64,000 nt of DNA from Cymodocea nodosa. Lineage: Eukaryota; Streptophyta; Magnoliopsida; Alismatales; Cymodoceaceae. The notes under the pieces are model-generated. The model had not been told where the DNA came from. It searched no databases and saw nothing but the letters and a program-made list of their open reading frames with translations. The first letter of the stretch is position 1; the number at the start of each line of letters is the position of its first letter. The stretch is from NCBI GenBank assembly GCA_036874045.1, contig CM072336.1, forward strand, positions 23,945,501-24,009,500, in the 5' to 3' direction. Shown piece after piece: positions 44,950-56,591 of this stretch. A program made the translations under genes and the position numbers.

Positions 44950-47085
44950 ATGTCGGAACTCTCCCACATCCTCCGGCTATGCTCCATCGGCCAACTCCGC
45001 GAAGCGATCACGGCCTTCCACTCCCTTCCACCCGCCACGCTCCTCAACCCCCACACCTACGCCACCCTTCTCCACTTCTCCGCCCGTCACCGCATCCTCG
45101 ACTTTGGTCGGTTCCTGCACCACCATCTCCTCCGTTTCTCCAACCCAGCAGACCCACTGCCTGTCTTCCTCTCCAACCACCTCATCAACTTGTACTCCAA
45201 GTGTTCGCGCCCTGACGTTGCACGCCATCTGTTCGATGAAATGCCCAGCAGAAATATCGTGTCTTGGACTGCTCTCATCACTGGGTATAGCCAGAATGGG
45301 CTACACGAAGATTGCTTCCTGGGTTTCGCTCAGATGGTGAGGGAGGATTGTCTCCCGAATGATTTTGGGTTTGTCGGGGTTTTGAGTTCGTGCTCAGAAA
45401 CGGGTTGTGGCGCGAGGGGGCGTCAGGTACATGGTCTTGCGTTAAAGGTTTCTTTTGATAGTAGTGTTTATGTTGGAAATGCCCTCATTAACATGTATTC
45501 TAGATGCTGTGGTTGCGATGATGGGTGGGCTTTGTTTCGGGATATGAGGTGGAGGAATTCGATCACATGGAATTCAATGATCAATGGGTTTGCGATAAAT
45601 GGATGCCCCTTTTCTTCGGTGGAGTTGTTTGTGGACATGCTTTATGAAGGATTTAAGGCCGATCGTGCCACGATGGTTACCGTGTTGTCTGCATGTTGTT
45701 GTTTTGAGATTTGCCGGCAGGTTCATGCTCTTGCTACAAAGATTAGTTTAGCGTTGGAGGTTGAGGTTGCAACTGCACTTATTAAAGCCTACTCTGCAGT
45801 AGGAATGGAGCTCAGTGACTGTTATAGAGTATTCTCGGAGGCCAGACGGAAAGATACAATGTCGTGGACTGGCATAATAACTTCCTTTGCTGACAGTGAT
45901 CCTGAAAGGGCAATTCTTTTGTTTTCCCAGCTGCGTTCTCAAGGCATCGTTCCTGATAGGCACACATTCTCCATAGTTGTCAAGGCATGTGCTGGCTTGG
46001 CAACTGAACGTCATGGTTCAGCTGTGCATTCACTCATTTTGAAGTCTGGATTTGAGAACGACGTGGTGGTTGCTAATTCCTTAATTCATGCCTATGCTAG
46101 ATGTGGTAATGTTCATCTTGCAGAATGTGTATTTAAAGGGATGGTGTATCATGACTTGGTAACTTGGAATTCGTTGATTAAAGCATATGCTATGCATGGG
46201 AGAGCAGAGGATGCTTTGAGAGTGTTTTCAGGCATGAGCTCTCCTCCTGATTCTACTACATTTATTGGTCTTCTGTCAGCATGCAGCCACAAGGGGCTGG
46301 TAGACGAGGGCAGAAAACTATTCAAAACAATGATTGAAGACTATGGGATTCCCCCTGCAGTTGGTCACTATGCTTGCATGATTGACATACTTGGTCGGGT
46401 TGGTCTCCTTTTAGAGGCCGAAGCACTCATACATGAAATGCCAGTGGAACCAGATTCTGTTGTCTGGAATACATTGCTGGCAGCATGTAGGAAGCATAAG
46501 GAAACAAATATTGCAGAAAAGGCAGCCCAAAAACTAATGGAACTGCAACCAAGAAGCTCAGCTGGGTATATTTTGATGTCCAATATCTATAGTGCAGAAG
46601 GCAGTTTTCATGATGCAGCATACATGAGAAAGGACATGAAAGAATGTGGGGTAAAGAAGCAACCAGGTTTGAGTTGGATTGAGGTCCACAATCGTGTGCA
46701 TGAATTTGCTGTGGGAGGTCGACGTCACCCTCAGATCAAGGAAATATATTTTGAGCTAAAAAGGGTTGTGGGTAAGCTAAAAGAAGTAGGTTACATTGCA
46801 GAGACAAGTTTGGTGCTACATGAGATTGAAGAGGAGCATAAAGAAGAGCGCATTCTACTCCACAGTGAGAAATTGGCTTTTGTATTTGGGCTTATGAATG
46901 CTTCTCCTGCACAAATTTGCATCAGGATTATGAAGAATATCAGGACTTGTGTTGACTGCCATAATTTCATGAAAATAGCATCCAACTGGTCTGGGAAGGA
47001 GATAGTTTTAAGAGATACTAATCGCTTCCACTATTTCAAGAAGGGGATGTGCTCATGTGGTGATTACTGGTATGACATTTTCTAG
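44950..47085 (+). CDS. Pentatricopeptide repeat protein, DYW class
   Basis: Intronless, 711 aa, from the ATG at 44950. DYW-class PPR proteins bind organelle RNA and carry a cytidine-deaminase-like domain for C-to-U editing. PLS-type repeats fill residues of about 30-480, for example NHLINLYSKCSRPDVARHLF, NALINMYSRCCGCDDGWALF and NSLIHAYARCGNVHLAECVF. E and E+ motifs follow, with WNTLLAACRKHK and LSWIEVHNRVHEF. The deaminase signature is complete: HSEK (near 46860), then CVDCH and the second cluster CSCGDYW. The protein does not end at DYW but continues YDIF before TAG, unlike most family members. The N-terminus is leucine- and arginine-containing, so organelle import is likely but unproven. 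The target transcript cannot be told. Confidence 0.93.
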   Translation: MSELSHILRLCSIGQLREAITAFHSLPPATLLNPHTYATLLHFSARHRILDFGRFLHHHLLRFSNPADPLPVFLSNHLINLYSKCSRPDVARHLFDEMPSRNIVSWTALITGYSQNGLHEDCFLGFAQMVREDCLPNDFGFVGVLSSCSETGCGARGRQVHGLALKVSFDSSVYVGNALINMYSRCCGCDDGWALFRDMRWRNSITWNSMINGFAINGCPFSSVELFVDMLYEGFKADRATMVTVLSACCCFEICRQVHALATKISLALEVEVATALIKAYSAVGMELSDCYRVFSEARRKDTMSWTGIITSFADSDPERAILLFSQLRSQGIVPDRHTFSIVVKACAGLATERHGSAVHSLILKSGFENDVVVANSLIHAYARCGNVHLAECVFKGMVYHDLVTWNSLIKAYAMHGRAEDALRVFSGMSSPPDSTTFIGLLSACSHKGLVDEGRKLFKTMIEDYGIPPAVGHYACMIDILGRVGLLLEAEALIHEMPVEPDSVVWNTLLAACRKHKETNIAEKAAQKLMELQPRSSAGYILMSNIYSAEGSFHDAAYMRKDMKECGVKKQPGLSWIEVHNRVHEFAVGGRRHPQIKEIYFELKRVVGKLKEVGYIAETSLVLHEIEEEHKEERILLHSEKLAFVFGLMNASPAQICIRIMKNIRTCVDCHNFMKIASNWSGKEIVLRDTNRFHYFKKGMCSCGDYWYDIF

Positions 47086-48420
47086 AACAATATTTTTTTC
47101 GCATCAAATTTCGTAGTAAATAAATTTGTAGTTATTGATGGACTTTTCTTTTTTAAAAAAATCTTTAGGAACAAATCATTGTTTTTGATTTCTAGTGCCT
47201 ACTTCTCTACCCAAATAAGTTTAATATTGGATCAGTTTATTTACCTATAAACACCCATTTCTTACTGTCACTTTTCAACTACTTCCTCTGAGCTTGAGTT
47301 CTGTCATTTCACTTTTGTTATCATCCTTTCAAACTTGCAGCAGATCCATGTACATCTTGATAAAACCATGAGCCTCAAATGCCCTCAAATTGTTGCTTAC
47401 AAGAGCCCTATCCAATCTTGAAGGTGTTATAATTGGAACCCAAATTACTAGGGTGATTACTTCAATTTTTTATAGGGAAAGAAACAAAAATGTCTTGAAA
47501 ATCTAACCACTGCCAATAACTTTAATTTATCATATTTTACGCTCATATTATACTTTTTAAGAAACTAAGGTGCCTTGGCAGTAAGTGAGGGTGCCTACTC
47601 AAATACCCTTTTTTCAAACTTTTTATGCATATGTTATATATTTATAAATATTTAATAGTGATTATGTATACTTTTAGCTTTATTCTTTCTTAAATAATAT
47701 TGAGATACATAAATAATCCTAAGGTAGCATCAAAGTACAAAGTGTAATATTACTAATATAAATATTTTAGTAAGATGTATAATTTTATATTTCTAATTTT
47801 TTTCTATCTCAGTATATTCCATAAAAAATATATATTTAAGTTTTTTGCAAGGAAAAACATTTAAAAACATATATTTAATGGGAAGGATTTGACAAAAAAT
47901 TTGTTTAGCTAAGAAAAGACAAGACAAATAGCCAAAGCATGGCTGATTCATGCCTTGGTGCTCAAGTGCCCACCTAAATTGTATGGTTCATATTCCATGT
48001 CTTTTATCAATGTGTTGTGACTAGTGGAAAGAAAGTTGAGATTTTTTGTGTTTAATATGAGTGAGAAAGGTGCAGACTTGTTAAGATCATCTCACTGCTT
48101 AATGAGATGTTTTCCTTTTGATCTCTTTTTTACTTTCCACCTGGGGCCTTGGACAATTAGGTAGTGCTACAAGAGACTTACCATGCTAAAGCTCTTCTTT
48201 AAATTTTAAGAGAATACTTGTGAAGAAGCAACAAAATTCAATGGAAATATTTCATTTTTAACATGTTTATAGTTTGCTCCACTGACTTAGTAAATAACAA
48301 CAATTTGAGCCATTATCTCACTATATGAGGTTGGTTACATGAATTTTTTTTTTCTTCAAATGTTTCTATTTATTGTCAAATCTTCAATTAAATTACATAA
48401 ATTTAAATTTTTCTTACAAA
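47086..48420. other. PPR 3' flank and AT-rich DNA
   Basis: Holds the PPR 3' UTR and no further gene. The part 47560-47990 is the second copy of the dispersed repeat seen at 20330-20690. Elsewhere no structure was recognised. Confidence 0.4.
47560..47990. repeat. Dispersed repeat, copy 2
   Basis: Counterpart of 20330-20690. It starts with GGTGCCTTGGCA and ends with GCCTTGGTGCTCAAGTGCCC, so its ends are partly inverted and could be eroded terminal repeats of a DNA transposon. No transposase frame lies inside. Confidence 0.45.
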
Positions 48421-48439
48421 TGTTAAGTAGTTTTAAGTT

Positions 48440-49300
48440 TACTTCTATTTTTAATTTCTTCTGTGTCAATTAATTTTTCTCTCCTAACTAGTACATTCCT
48501 TGGTATTCTAAGCATATGATCAAACCACTGAATTTTTTCTTATCTTATCTACAATTAATACAACTCCTATTTTATTCTTAATAAAATCATTTTTACCTTT
48601 TAATTTCTTCTATGTCAATTAATTTTTCTCTCCTAACTAGTACATTCCTTGGTATCCTAAGCATATGATCAAACCAACAAATTTTTTCTTATCTTATCTA
48701 CAATTAACTACAGTCATTTTTGCCTTATCCTTTATATTATTACCATTCATCTATCTAAATATACATATCTAAGTAATACTAATTTTTTGCATAGTTATGC
48801 TTTACATTCTTGCATTTTGAGTCATAAAGTATAGCTGAGCAAATAATAATTTTATGGAAATTTCCTTTTAGTTTTAATAGTATCCACTATCACATAACAC
48901 TCTAGAAGCATCTCTTTACTTCATTTATCTTATCTTAGTCTTATGAAAAAAATCTTTTATAATTTCACCATTGCTACTTATTATAGATTTTAAGTATTTA
49001 AAAGTCATACTTTTAAGAATTTCATGCCCATCTAAATATATATCTTCATTATTAATTTTATCTCTATCAAACTTAAATTTATATATAATCTTTTAGATAC
49101 TAAAATATCTCTTTATGATTCTAATTTAGAATCAACTTCTAATTTACTTTCATTAACTAAAACTATGCTATTAGTAAATAGCATGCGTCAAGGCATTTTT
49201 CTTTGAATTTTTATAGTTATTTCATTCATAACTAAGATAAATAAATATGGACTTAAAAAAGGATCCTTAGCATAAATTTATATCAATTGGAAATTCCATT
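48440..49300 (-). mobile_element. RTE-type LINE relic downstream of the PPR gene
   Basis: The minus-strand frames give SPYLFILVMNEITIKIQ at about 49200-49260 and a decayed catalytic region MLFTNSIVLVNES (about 49150-49190), where active elements have FADD. C-terminal pieces follow down to 48450. The order fits an RTE reverse transcriptase. An internal direct duplication offset by 149 bp (48452-48600 and 48601-about 48704) lies in its 3' part. Confidence 0.65.
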
Positions 49301-50475
49301 GACCTAGTAACTTGCCTAAAATACTGATAAATTTGGACATTCCAATAGGATATGTATTATTTCCACTTTTTTTATTGTCATTAACATGCATGTGCATCAT
49401 GTACAATCCATCTTTAGTGGTTTATTACCTACTGTACTCTACTTTTTGTGTTCTATTTTTTTTTGAAAACTCATGCAGCATTTCTCTGTTGTTTGACTTC
49501 TCATTGGCATTTGACAAGTTTCCGATAATCCATGGGACATTTTTTCCTGAATTCGTGGATAATTTTATCAATCAAAATTTTTATTCAGATTTGTTCTGCT
49601 TTTATGTGGATTCACCAAGCTTTTATATGTTGCTTCTGTTCTTTGACATAGGTCTGGGTTATTTGGTGAATATGAAGGTGGTGTCTGATGACCGTTTGAG
49701 CATGACCTAAAATCTGCTGAAGTTCTGTCTTTTCCCTTTAGATCTATTTCGTTTACTAGAGTTTTGAACCCAAAAGGAATTTTTATAATAATAATAATAA
49801 TCAATTATTTGTGTGAACATTTCTTCTTTGGTTTTTTGCTCTAGAATTGCTTTATTTTTTAAGAATTTAAGAATAAAGTAGAGAGATGATACAATAGATG
49901 GAAAGAAAGGGAAAGAATCTCCAAGTTCCAGGAGTTTGAAACCCCTCCATTTTGGATGATGTTGGAATTCCTCCAAATGCTCACTGTCCACCACCTCAAA
50001 CTAAACAAAACAAATAAATTAGTGGGAATCCCACCAACTTGCGCTAAATCCTCCCAATTCCTACAAATAGACACTCAATAGACTCTTAAGGATCTTAGAA
50101 CTGACTTTATATTCCTCAAATCATTATTTTCAGGTAGCATGGGCTTTGAATATTTTGGAGACCAATGTATGGGCTTTTGTGAAGAAGTCTTCTAAGGTGG
50201 ACTCCTCTTCTATTTTTAGTTGTTTTAGCTTGTGGCTATCGACTGTCAATAAGGTTATGATTTTTGTTCTTATCCTCTTTTTTACTTATGCACATAGTGT
50301 ATTATAACAAATACTTCTGTGGATTTGCCAAGAGAAAAGCACTAAATTGATAAATATGGTAATCAACACAGGTGAAGAATCACATATCCATCTCAGACAA
50401 GCAAATGACCTTGGCTTTGTCTTTTGTTGCCTATGCAGGCATACTTGTGGCTTAGCATGTAACATATCTGTCAGT
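49301..50475. other. AT-rich gap without recognised genes
   Basis: Open frames, including a 132-codon one at 49312-49710, show low-complexity hydrophobic composition expected of T-rich non-coding DNA and no family motif. Nothing else was recognised. Confidence 0.4.
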
Positions 50476-50685
50476 TGCATGGAATGTATAAGTAAGCAAA
50501 TGCTCCTCAATTATTTGACTTTAAAGGTATGTTTTTTGATAACATAAATATATATAAGAAGCACTTCTTAATGTTCTGCTTGCATGGAATGTATAAGTAA
50601 GCAAATGCTCCTCAATTATTTGACTTTAAAGGTATGTTTTTTGATAACATAAATATATATAAGAAACACTTCTTAATGTTCTGCC
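50476..50685. repeat. Tandem duplication, 2 x 105 bp
   Basis: 50476-50580 and 50581-50685 are head-to-tail copies differing at one position noticed (AAGAAGCAC versus AAGAAACAC). The near identity indicates a recent duplication or gene conversion. Confidence 0.92.
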
Positions 50686-51449
50686 AGGTGGACATAGGGT
50701 AGCGATGGCTTGACTAAAGTTCTACATTTCAAAGCAAAAAGGAATTTTTTCTTATCAAAATTTCAAAAATTGGTTGAAAAAATTCTTTTGTATCATTTAA
50801 TGAACATATATAATGAGGTTGACAAAGTAAGACAACTTAGATTGGAGAATTAAGAAAATCATAAAATTAGAATAGTGTTGCACTTGCAAAATACTTGAGC
50901 GGTTAATGACAAATATTTTATTAAAAGGGAGAGATCGAGAAAGAAACAATATAAAGGGTTGCCACAGCCAGGCTATTGCATCATTCGTTCCAGAGTTCTC
51001 CAGGTATGCAGACCATTTATGTTGAATAACTGATGCAGACTGTTATTTCTAAGTTCGTCATGACTAAAGATAAATTTTGATGTCTCATGTTATTAGTCTT
51101 TCCTTTTTGGTAGAATAACTGATTCAGATTTGGATGACGTGAAGTTCATCATCTCACGGTGACATGAGTTAAGAAATCATTTCCAAAATGCTTGCACTTA
51201 TTTCTGTATTCCGCAGAAGATGATCATCATCGCATTTGCTTCCCAGAAATATATGTGACCTGAAGCTGGACTAAATTTTCCACCAGATTATACCATAAAG
51301 TACGTTCCCTGCCTCATTTGGCCTTCTCTTCCAATTCTATTCATATATAACTTTCACCATTTGACTGCATAGCTGACTGTATCATTCATTTGGCACACAG
51401 TGGACATGGTCCATCTTCTACAACGTGGTGATAGCTGGGCTTTGAATTT

Positions 51450-51801
51450 AGTAAATATCTTGCATATGAAAAAGAAGAGAAAAAGATTGACATATAAAAA
51501 AAAAAAAGAGGGAGGGAGGTACTAGTGGCGTAGGCCTCAGTCACAAATGCAAGGTAGCTAAAATATTCCCTTTTGTTGGCCCATTGATATGGATGTTGAC
51601 CTCTAATAGTGAAATTAAGGCATTTAGTAAATATCTTGCATATGAAAAAGAAGAGAAAAAGATTGACATATAAAAAAAAAAAAGAGGGAGGGAGGTACTA
51701 GTGGCGTAGGCCTCAGTCACAAATGCAAGGTAGCTAAAATATTCCCTTTTGTTGGCCCATTGATATGGATGTTGACCTCTAATAGTGAAATTAAGGCATT
51801 T
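51450..51801. repeat. Tandem duplication, 2 x 176 bp
   Basis: 51450-51625 and 51626-51801 are head-to-tail and apparently identical, including a 12-A run in each. The unit begins AGTAAATATCTTGCATATG and ends TTAAGGCATTT. No open frame or transposon end was recognised. Confidence 0.93.
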
Positions 51802-51998
51802 GGTGGTGACAGCTGTATTCCGTCAAGATTTTGTTCAACATTATTCAATAGATCTCATTTAGAACTTTATGTTTTTAATCAATGACAAATAACATTGTTG
51901 ATCTGAACAATGTTTGAAGCCTTACTATTATCAAAATAACTTACAGTTTGTTGGAGTATGAGTTATTATTATGTTGTAATAGGTTTAGCCTCACATTG

Positions 51999-52271
51999 TT
52001 AGAGTATGATATAGTTATCTTTCTTACAGGTTGAAGTTGCCTCCTGACTCAAAGATTCATTTAAAATTTTCACATATCTCAATTGAAAGTTAGAGTATGA
52101 TATAGTTATCTTTCTTACAGGTTGAAGTTGCCTCCTGACTCAAAGATTCATTTAAAATTTTCACATATCTCAATTGAAAGTTAGAGTATGATATAGTTAT
52201 CTTTCTTACAGGTTGAAGTTGCCTCCTGACTCAAAGATTCATTTAAAATTTTCACATATCTCAATTGAAAA
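51999..52271. repeat. Tandem triplication, 3 x 91 bp
   Basis: Three head-to-tail copies starting near 51999, 52090 and 52181, each beginning TTAGAGTATGATATAG and ending CTCAATTGAAAG. They appear identical except at the last bases. Each holds a splice-acceptor-like TTTCTTACAG. Confidence 0.93.
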
Positions 52272-52629
52272 GAAGAATCGACCCACTTGAGGACATCACA
52301 ACTCTAACTTTACTGGTGAAACTATCCAACCAATAATAACAAGGAATGCAAGGAACCACTCAAGTTGTTGGCAAGGTGCATGAAGAAATTCGGCAACAAA
52401 GCATCCATGAAGGTTGTCGCACAATGGGAAGGTGAAGGGGAAGAGACAACCACTTTGGGAGGATTATTATAAACTTTTAGCTATTTTTCTCGACGATGGT
52501 GAAGTAATGTTGGTAATCAAATGTGGTAGTCAAGTATTCAAGTACAGATACCTGAATGAATATCTGTGTTATTTATATACTTGTCTTATTAGGGTTAACT
52601 TTTGGTGTATAACCTATTGTCTTATTAGG

Positions 52630-52838
52630 CAACGTCGACCGCCGTTGTATCCCCTCCGCCGTCCAATCCACTCCGATCTCCTCCTCCTCGAATCTCAACA
52701 TCTGACACGGCCGTAATGGGGCTCCCGTGCTTGAACGCCACAGAGAACACGATCATGAAGGTCCTCCACGTGGACAAGGACGACGACAACTGGAACGACG
52801 AGGAGTTCTGGTCCATCGAACATTTTGGACAATTATAA
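52630..52838 (+). pseudogene. Unidentified gene fragment, exon-like
   Basis: A GC-rich island in AT-rich surroundings, preceded by an acceptor-like TTATTAG. It is open for 69 codons with proline/serine-rich and then acidic composition, including VMGLPCLNATENTIMK and DDDNWNDEEFWSIE, ending at TAA 52836-52838. Composition and codon use look like coding sequence cut from a larger gene. I do not recognise the family. No partner exon was found nearby. Confidence 0.45.
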
Positions 52839-52964
52839 TGCTTTTTTTGTAATTTTACCACCTCCAAGGCACCAGCATACCAACTCCTCTCTCTTTCTGC
52901 TTCACATTGTTTTGATCTTAAACAAAGTTATATTATCCATTAATCCAAACATTCTGAACTCAAC

Positions 52965-53080
52965 TTGGACACCGTGCCCAGAGGAAGTTGAGAGAGATCG
53001 GAGAGGAAGGCCGGAGGGCGGTGGAAGAAGATGGGTCGTCGTCGGGAAGCTTGGAGAGCTTCATGGATGAGTTCAGGGTA
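52965..53080 (+). pseudogene. UGT 3'-end fragment
   Basis: Matches the C-terminal coding part of the intact UGT at 61560-63107. First comes TTGGACACCGTGCCCAGAGG, like the WTPWPEE codons near 62875. Then it jumps to EEGRRAVEEDGSS and SLESFMDEF, matching about 62985-63060. The intervening 100 bp or so is missing. The following DNA to about 53300 also resembles the 3' flank of the intact gene, including GGTTGACGATGGATTA at 53271 and 63203. It is therefore the decayed end of a former UGT copy. Confidence 0.8.
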
Positions 53081-53315
53081 AATTTTTTACAATGATAATA
53101 ATTTTTCTGTGTTATCACTGCTTCGAACCAATTAAATTATTATAATTGATTTATTTATTAACGAATTCTTTATTCTTGAATAAATACAACAACTCAATTA
53201 ATTTAATTAAAAAATGCAAAAATACCACAACTATCAAAGAAAATGTATTTACGGTGCAATTCACTCTTGGTTGACGATGGATTAGGCGAGTTTGAAATGA
53301 AGGACTCGAGGTTCA

Positions 53316-53445
53316 TTTAACATTTTTTGCTAGCTGTAATCTGTACGTGTACTAGAGAGGATATTATTTGAATATTTCAGATGTGACATGAAAAGTCTTG
53401 CGGCACATTTTCTAAACAACGAAAACATCAGATTTTAATTAAAAT
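53316..53445 (+). repeat. Duplicated block, copy 1 (before NBS-LRR)
   Basis: Shares TTTTTTGCTAGCTGTAATCT and the following 100 bp with 60266-60410 in the same orientation. Copy 2 has an extra 30 bp or so after AGATGTGACAT. The pair brackets the NBS-LRR region and is probably part of a segmental duplication involving the UGT. Confidence 0.85.
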
Positions 53446-53557
53446 AAGAAAAAATAAAAGATTTCATCGACTTTTCTCTGTCACCAATGAAAAAACTACT
53501 CAAAAAACGATAAGTAAGAGAAGGAAACACAAAAGAAGCAAGGAAGGGGGATTGACA

Positions 53558-56500
53558 ATGGCGACGACGTCCCCAATCTCCCGTTTGGCGCAATGGTTGA
53601 GGGACAACGATCTAGATGAGGAGGGTGTGAAGGAGGACGCTCTGTTCCTGGCAGACACCTGTCCGATGATCGAGGCCACGCTTGCCGATGCAGAGGAGAG
53701 GGAGATACGCGATGAGTCCGTAAAGCTCTGGCTCCATGATCTCAAGTACCTCGCCGCCGATGCAGAAGACCTCTTGGAGGAGTACGAGTACCACCTCCAT
53801 CAGGTGACGACCAAGGGAGAAGCATCTTCTTCTACTGCACGTAGTCGTGACGAGGCATATGATCTCAACCTTTGATGCAAAATTAATTTATCAACATCCT
53901 TCTGATCTCATAAGATTTATATTTAGACTACCTCGAGAGATTTTTGAGTAATATTATTTTCTGAGATTTAATTTCAGGCTGTTTAGCAAAAATATCCCTT
54001 AGTAATATTGAAATCGCTGATAATTACGTACATGTAAATTTAAATGGTTAATTTCCTAATGGTGGTGTAGCTGCTATATTTAAGTTTCTTATGCACAGTC
54101 CTAAGATCTACCTTACAACAACGAACACAAACACCTCATTTGTTCTTGATAGATACTTAATTCTTTTCTTCTTAAACAAAATTGTAATTATTTAATTTAA
54201 AAAGACATCAATCTTGTATTGTAGATCGAATTGTCGGAAAGGATTCGAAAGATTCGCAGGATATTCGAGGACATTGATGTGAGGAGGGGAAAACTCCAAT
54301 TCAAGGATGACGACGGGAACAGGCGTCTGGAGACTCCATCAGAGCGTCAAGTTGGTCATCTTCCAAATGAACCCATCATATATGGGAGAGACAAAGACAA
54401 GAAGCATCTGATAGACCTCCTAAATGAGTACATCAGCGGTGTGATCGGCTTGGTCGGGGTTGGTGGCATTGGAAAAACAACCCTCGCTCAAGCCGTTTAC
54501 AAAGACGAAGAAATTGATAGCTACTTTGACTGCAAAGCCTGGGTTACTGTTTCAGAGGCATTCGATGTAGTGAAGATCGCGCCAAAGATTTCTTGGAGTC
54601 CTTGACAAGGAAAGCTAGTAACTTAACCCAGTTGAGTGCTATCCAAGAAGAGTTAGTAAGTCAACTGCAAGGGAAGAAGTTCTTTCTCGTGCTCGACGAT
54701 ATTTGGAAAGAAAAATTGGATAACTTGGGGTTCCTTCTGCAAATGGGTTCGTTAGGAAGCAAAATCTTAATCACGACAAGGATATAAGCCGAGCGGCCAA
54801 TGCCATGCTGCCATCAATAGTTATTAATCTAACGCCACTCTCAGAGCAAGATGGCTGAGAGCTATTGCGCAATCATGCTTTGGGTGGCAAGAGTGAAGAT
54901 GGTGTAGCACCAAATTTGGTGAGGATTGGCAAGAAAATTGTGGAAAAGTGCAAGGGCATTCCGTTGTTGTTGAAGGTTCTCGGTGGTGACCTTCGTGAAG
55001 CTGGCACTAACACGAATAGATGGGAAGAGATCTTAAACCATGAAACGTGGGACATCAAAGATGAGCATGGGAACAATAATGTCATGGAAATTCTAAAGTT
55101 GAGTTACCGTCATCTACCAAGGAGATTGAGGCAATGTTTTCTCTATTGTTCTGTATTTCCAAAGGATCATAAGTTCTACATGGAAGATCTCGCAAGTTCT
55201 ACTGTGGGCTGCACATGGTTTGATCGAGACAGAAGGACCACGACATGTCCTTGATATAGGGGAGGAATGTGTCAAGGGCTTGCTTCAAAGGTCATTCATT
55301 CAAGAATCTTGGAATGAGTTCCGCTTACACGATATCATGCATGATTTGGCACAATACATTATATCCAGTGAGCAATCTCTTACCAATAATCGTGCCAACA
55401 CATTTGGACCTCCATCGTTCGTTAATGACAACAACACCTAAAATATTAAAGTGTTGTTACGAACCTACTATTGCCGGAAGAACGTTATTTATTCACTCTA
55501 GCTATCCTTTCAAAGATGTACAAATGATTGATATGCTTGCCCAGCACTTGAAGCACCTACGAGTGTTGATTATCGAGAATCATGACTTGAAAGTCATACC
55601 AAATTCAATCGGGGATTTAAAGCACCTGCGTTATCTATTTGTTCGCTCTGATAAGTTGAGAAGTTTGCCTGGCTCGGTGCACTCACTCCACAATCTACAA
55701 ACATTGAAATTGCTTTGTAAAAATCTTCAAGTGCTACCGCAGGACATGAAAGGGTTGAAGAGGTTGCAACATCTCCTTGTAGAAAATGGAAAATTGCCTC
55801 TTGGGATTGGCAAACTGGTTGAACTTCAAACATTGGATGCATTTCGCGTGCATGTAGGAGGAAACCACAACTGTGCTCGTTTATCAGAGTTGAAGGACCT
55901 AAAGCGACTCGGTGGAAGCCTTGCAATCTTTGGTCTCAACAATGTTGACGGAGCTGAGGAAAGCCAAAATGTCAAGCTTGTCGTGCAAGCCCAACCTTAA
56001 ATGCCTAGAGTTACAATGGGATTCCCACGAGGAAGATGATTGTCGTCAACGAAGTGAGCTGGTGTTGGACAACCTCAAGCCACACAACAACCTCCAAGAG
56101 CTCTCGATAGGGCACTACCCCAGTGATTGGTTCTCGAAATGGTTGGGAAGCCCATCGTTTGCCATGTTGACTAAAGTGTCGTTGCACGACTGTTCCAATT
56201 GCATGACACTCCCAACGTTCTTGGTCAGCTACCATCCCTGGAGTATTTGGATCTTTACGGAATGAATTCTCTAAAATGCATTGGTCCTGAGTTCTACGGG
56301 ACGAGTCCAATGAACGCGTTTCCATCTCTTCGAGGTCTGTATTTGTACGGTATGTGTAACTTGAGAGAGTATGTGGGGGATGGACAAATGCCCCTTCCCC
56401 CCCGACTTTCTTATCTCTACCTCCGCAGATGTCCTTCCTTACGCTTCACGGTTGAACACCAAGCTGGCCTTATTCGTATGTTCGACACGGTTGACTTTCG

Positions 56501-56591
56501 TATGATCGTCTTTAACTGCCCACATGTGAAGGAATGGTGTAAAGCTCATGCCTCCACCACCTTGGCCAATGTCGAGTGGATCGCACCATAA
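53558..56591 (+). pseudogene. CC-NBS-LRR resistance-gene pseudogene
   Basis: Intracellular immune-receptor family. From ATG 53558 an Rx-type coiled coil is readable (LADAEEREIRDESVKLWLHD). After a gap, probably an intron ending at the acceptor before 54225, the NB-ARC follows: P-loop GVGGIGKTTLAQ, RNBS-A around CKAWVTVSEAFDV, kinase-2 FFLVLDDIW, RNBS-B GSKILITTR, a GLPL-like GIPLLL, RNBS-D CFLYCSVFPKDHKF and MHD-region HDIMHDLA. Leucine-rich repeats run from about 55530 to 56480, and the last frame ends at TAA 56589-56591. Frame breaks lie near 54585, 54778, 55200, 55435, 55970 and 56230, with a stop TGA at 54856-54858. The first exon has no GT donor in proper phase; a GC donor after 53863 is the only candidate. 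Recently dead: motifs are otherwise well kept. Confidence 0.88.
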
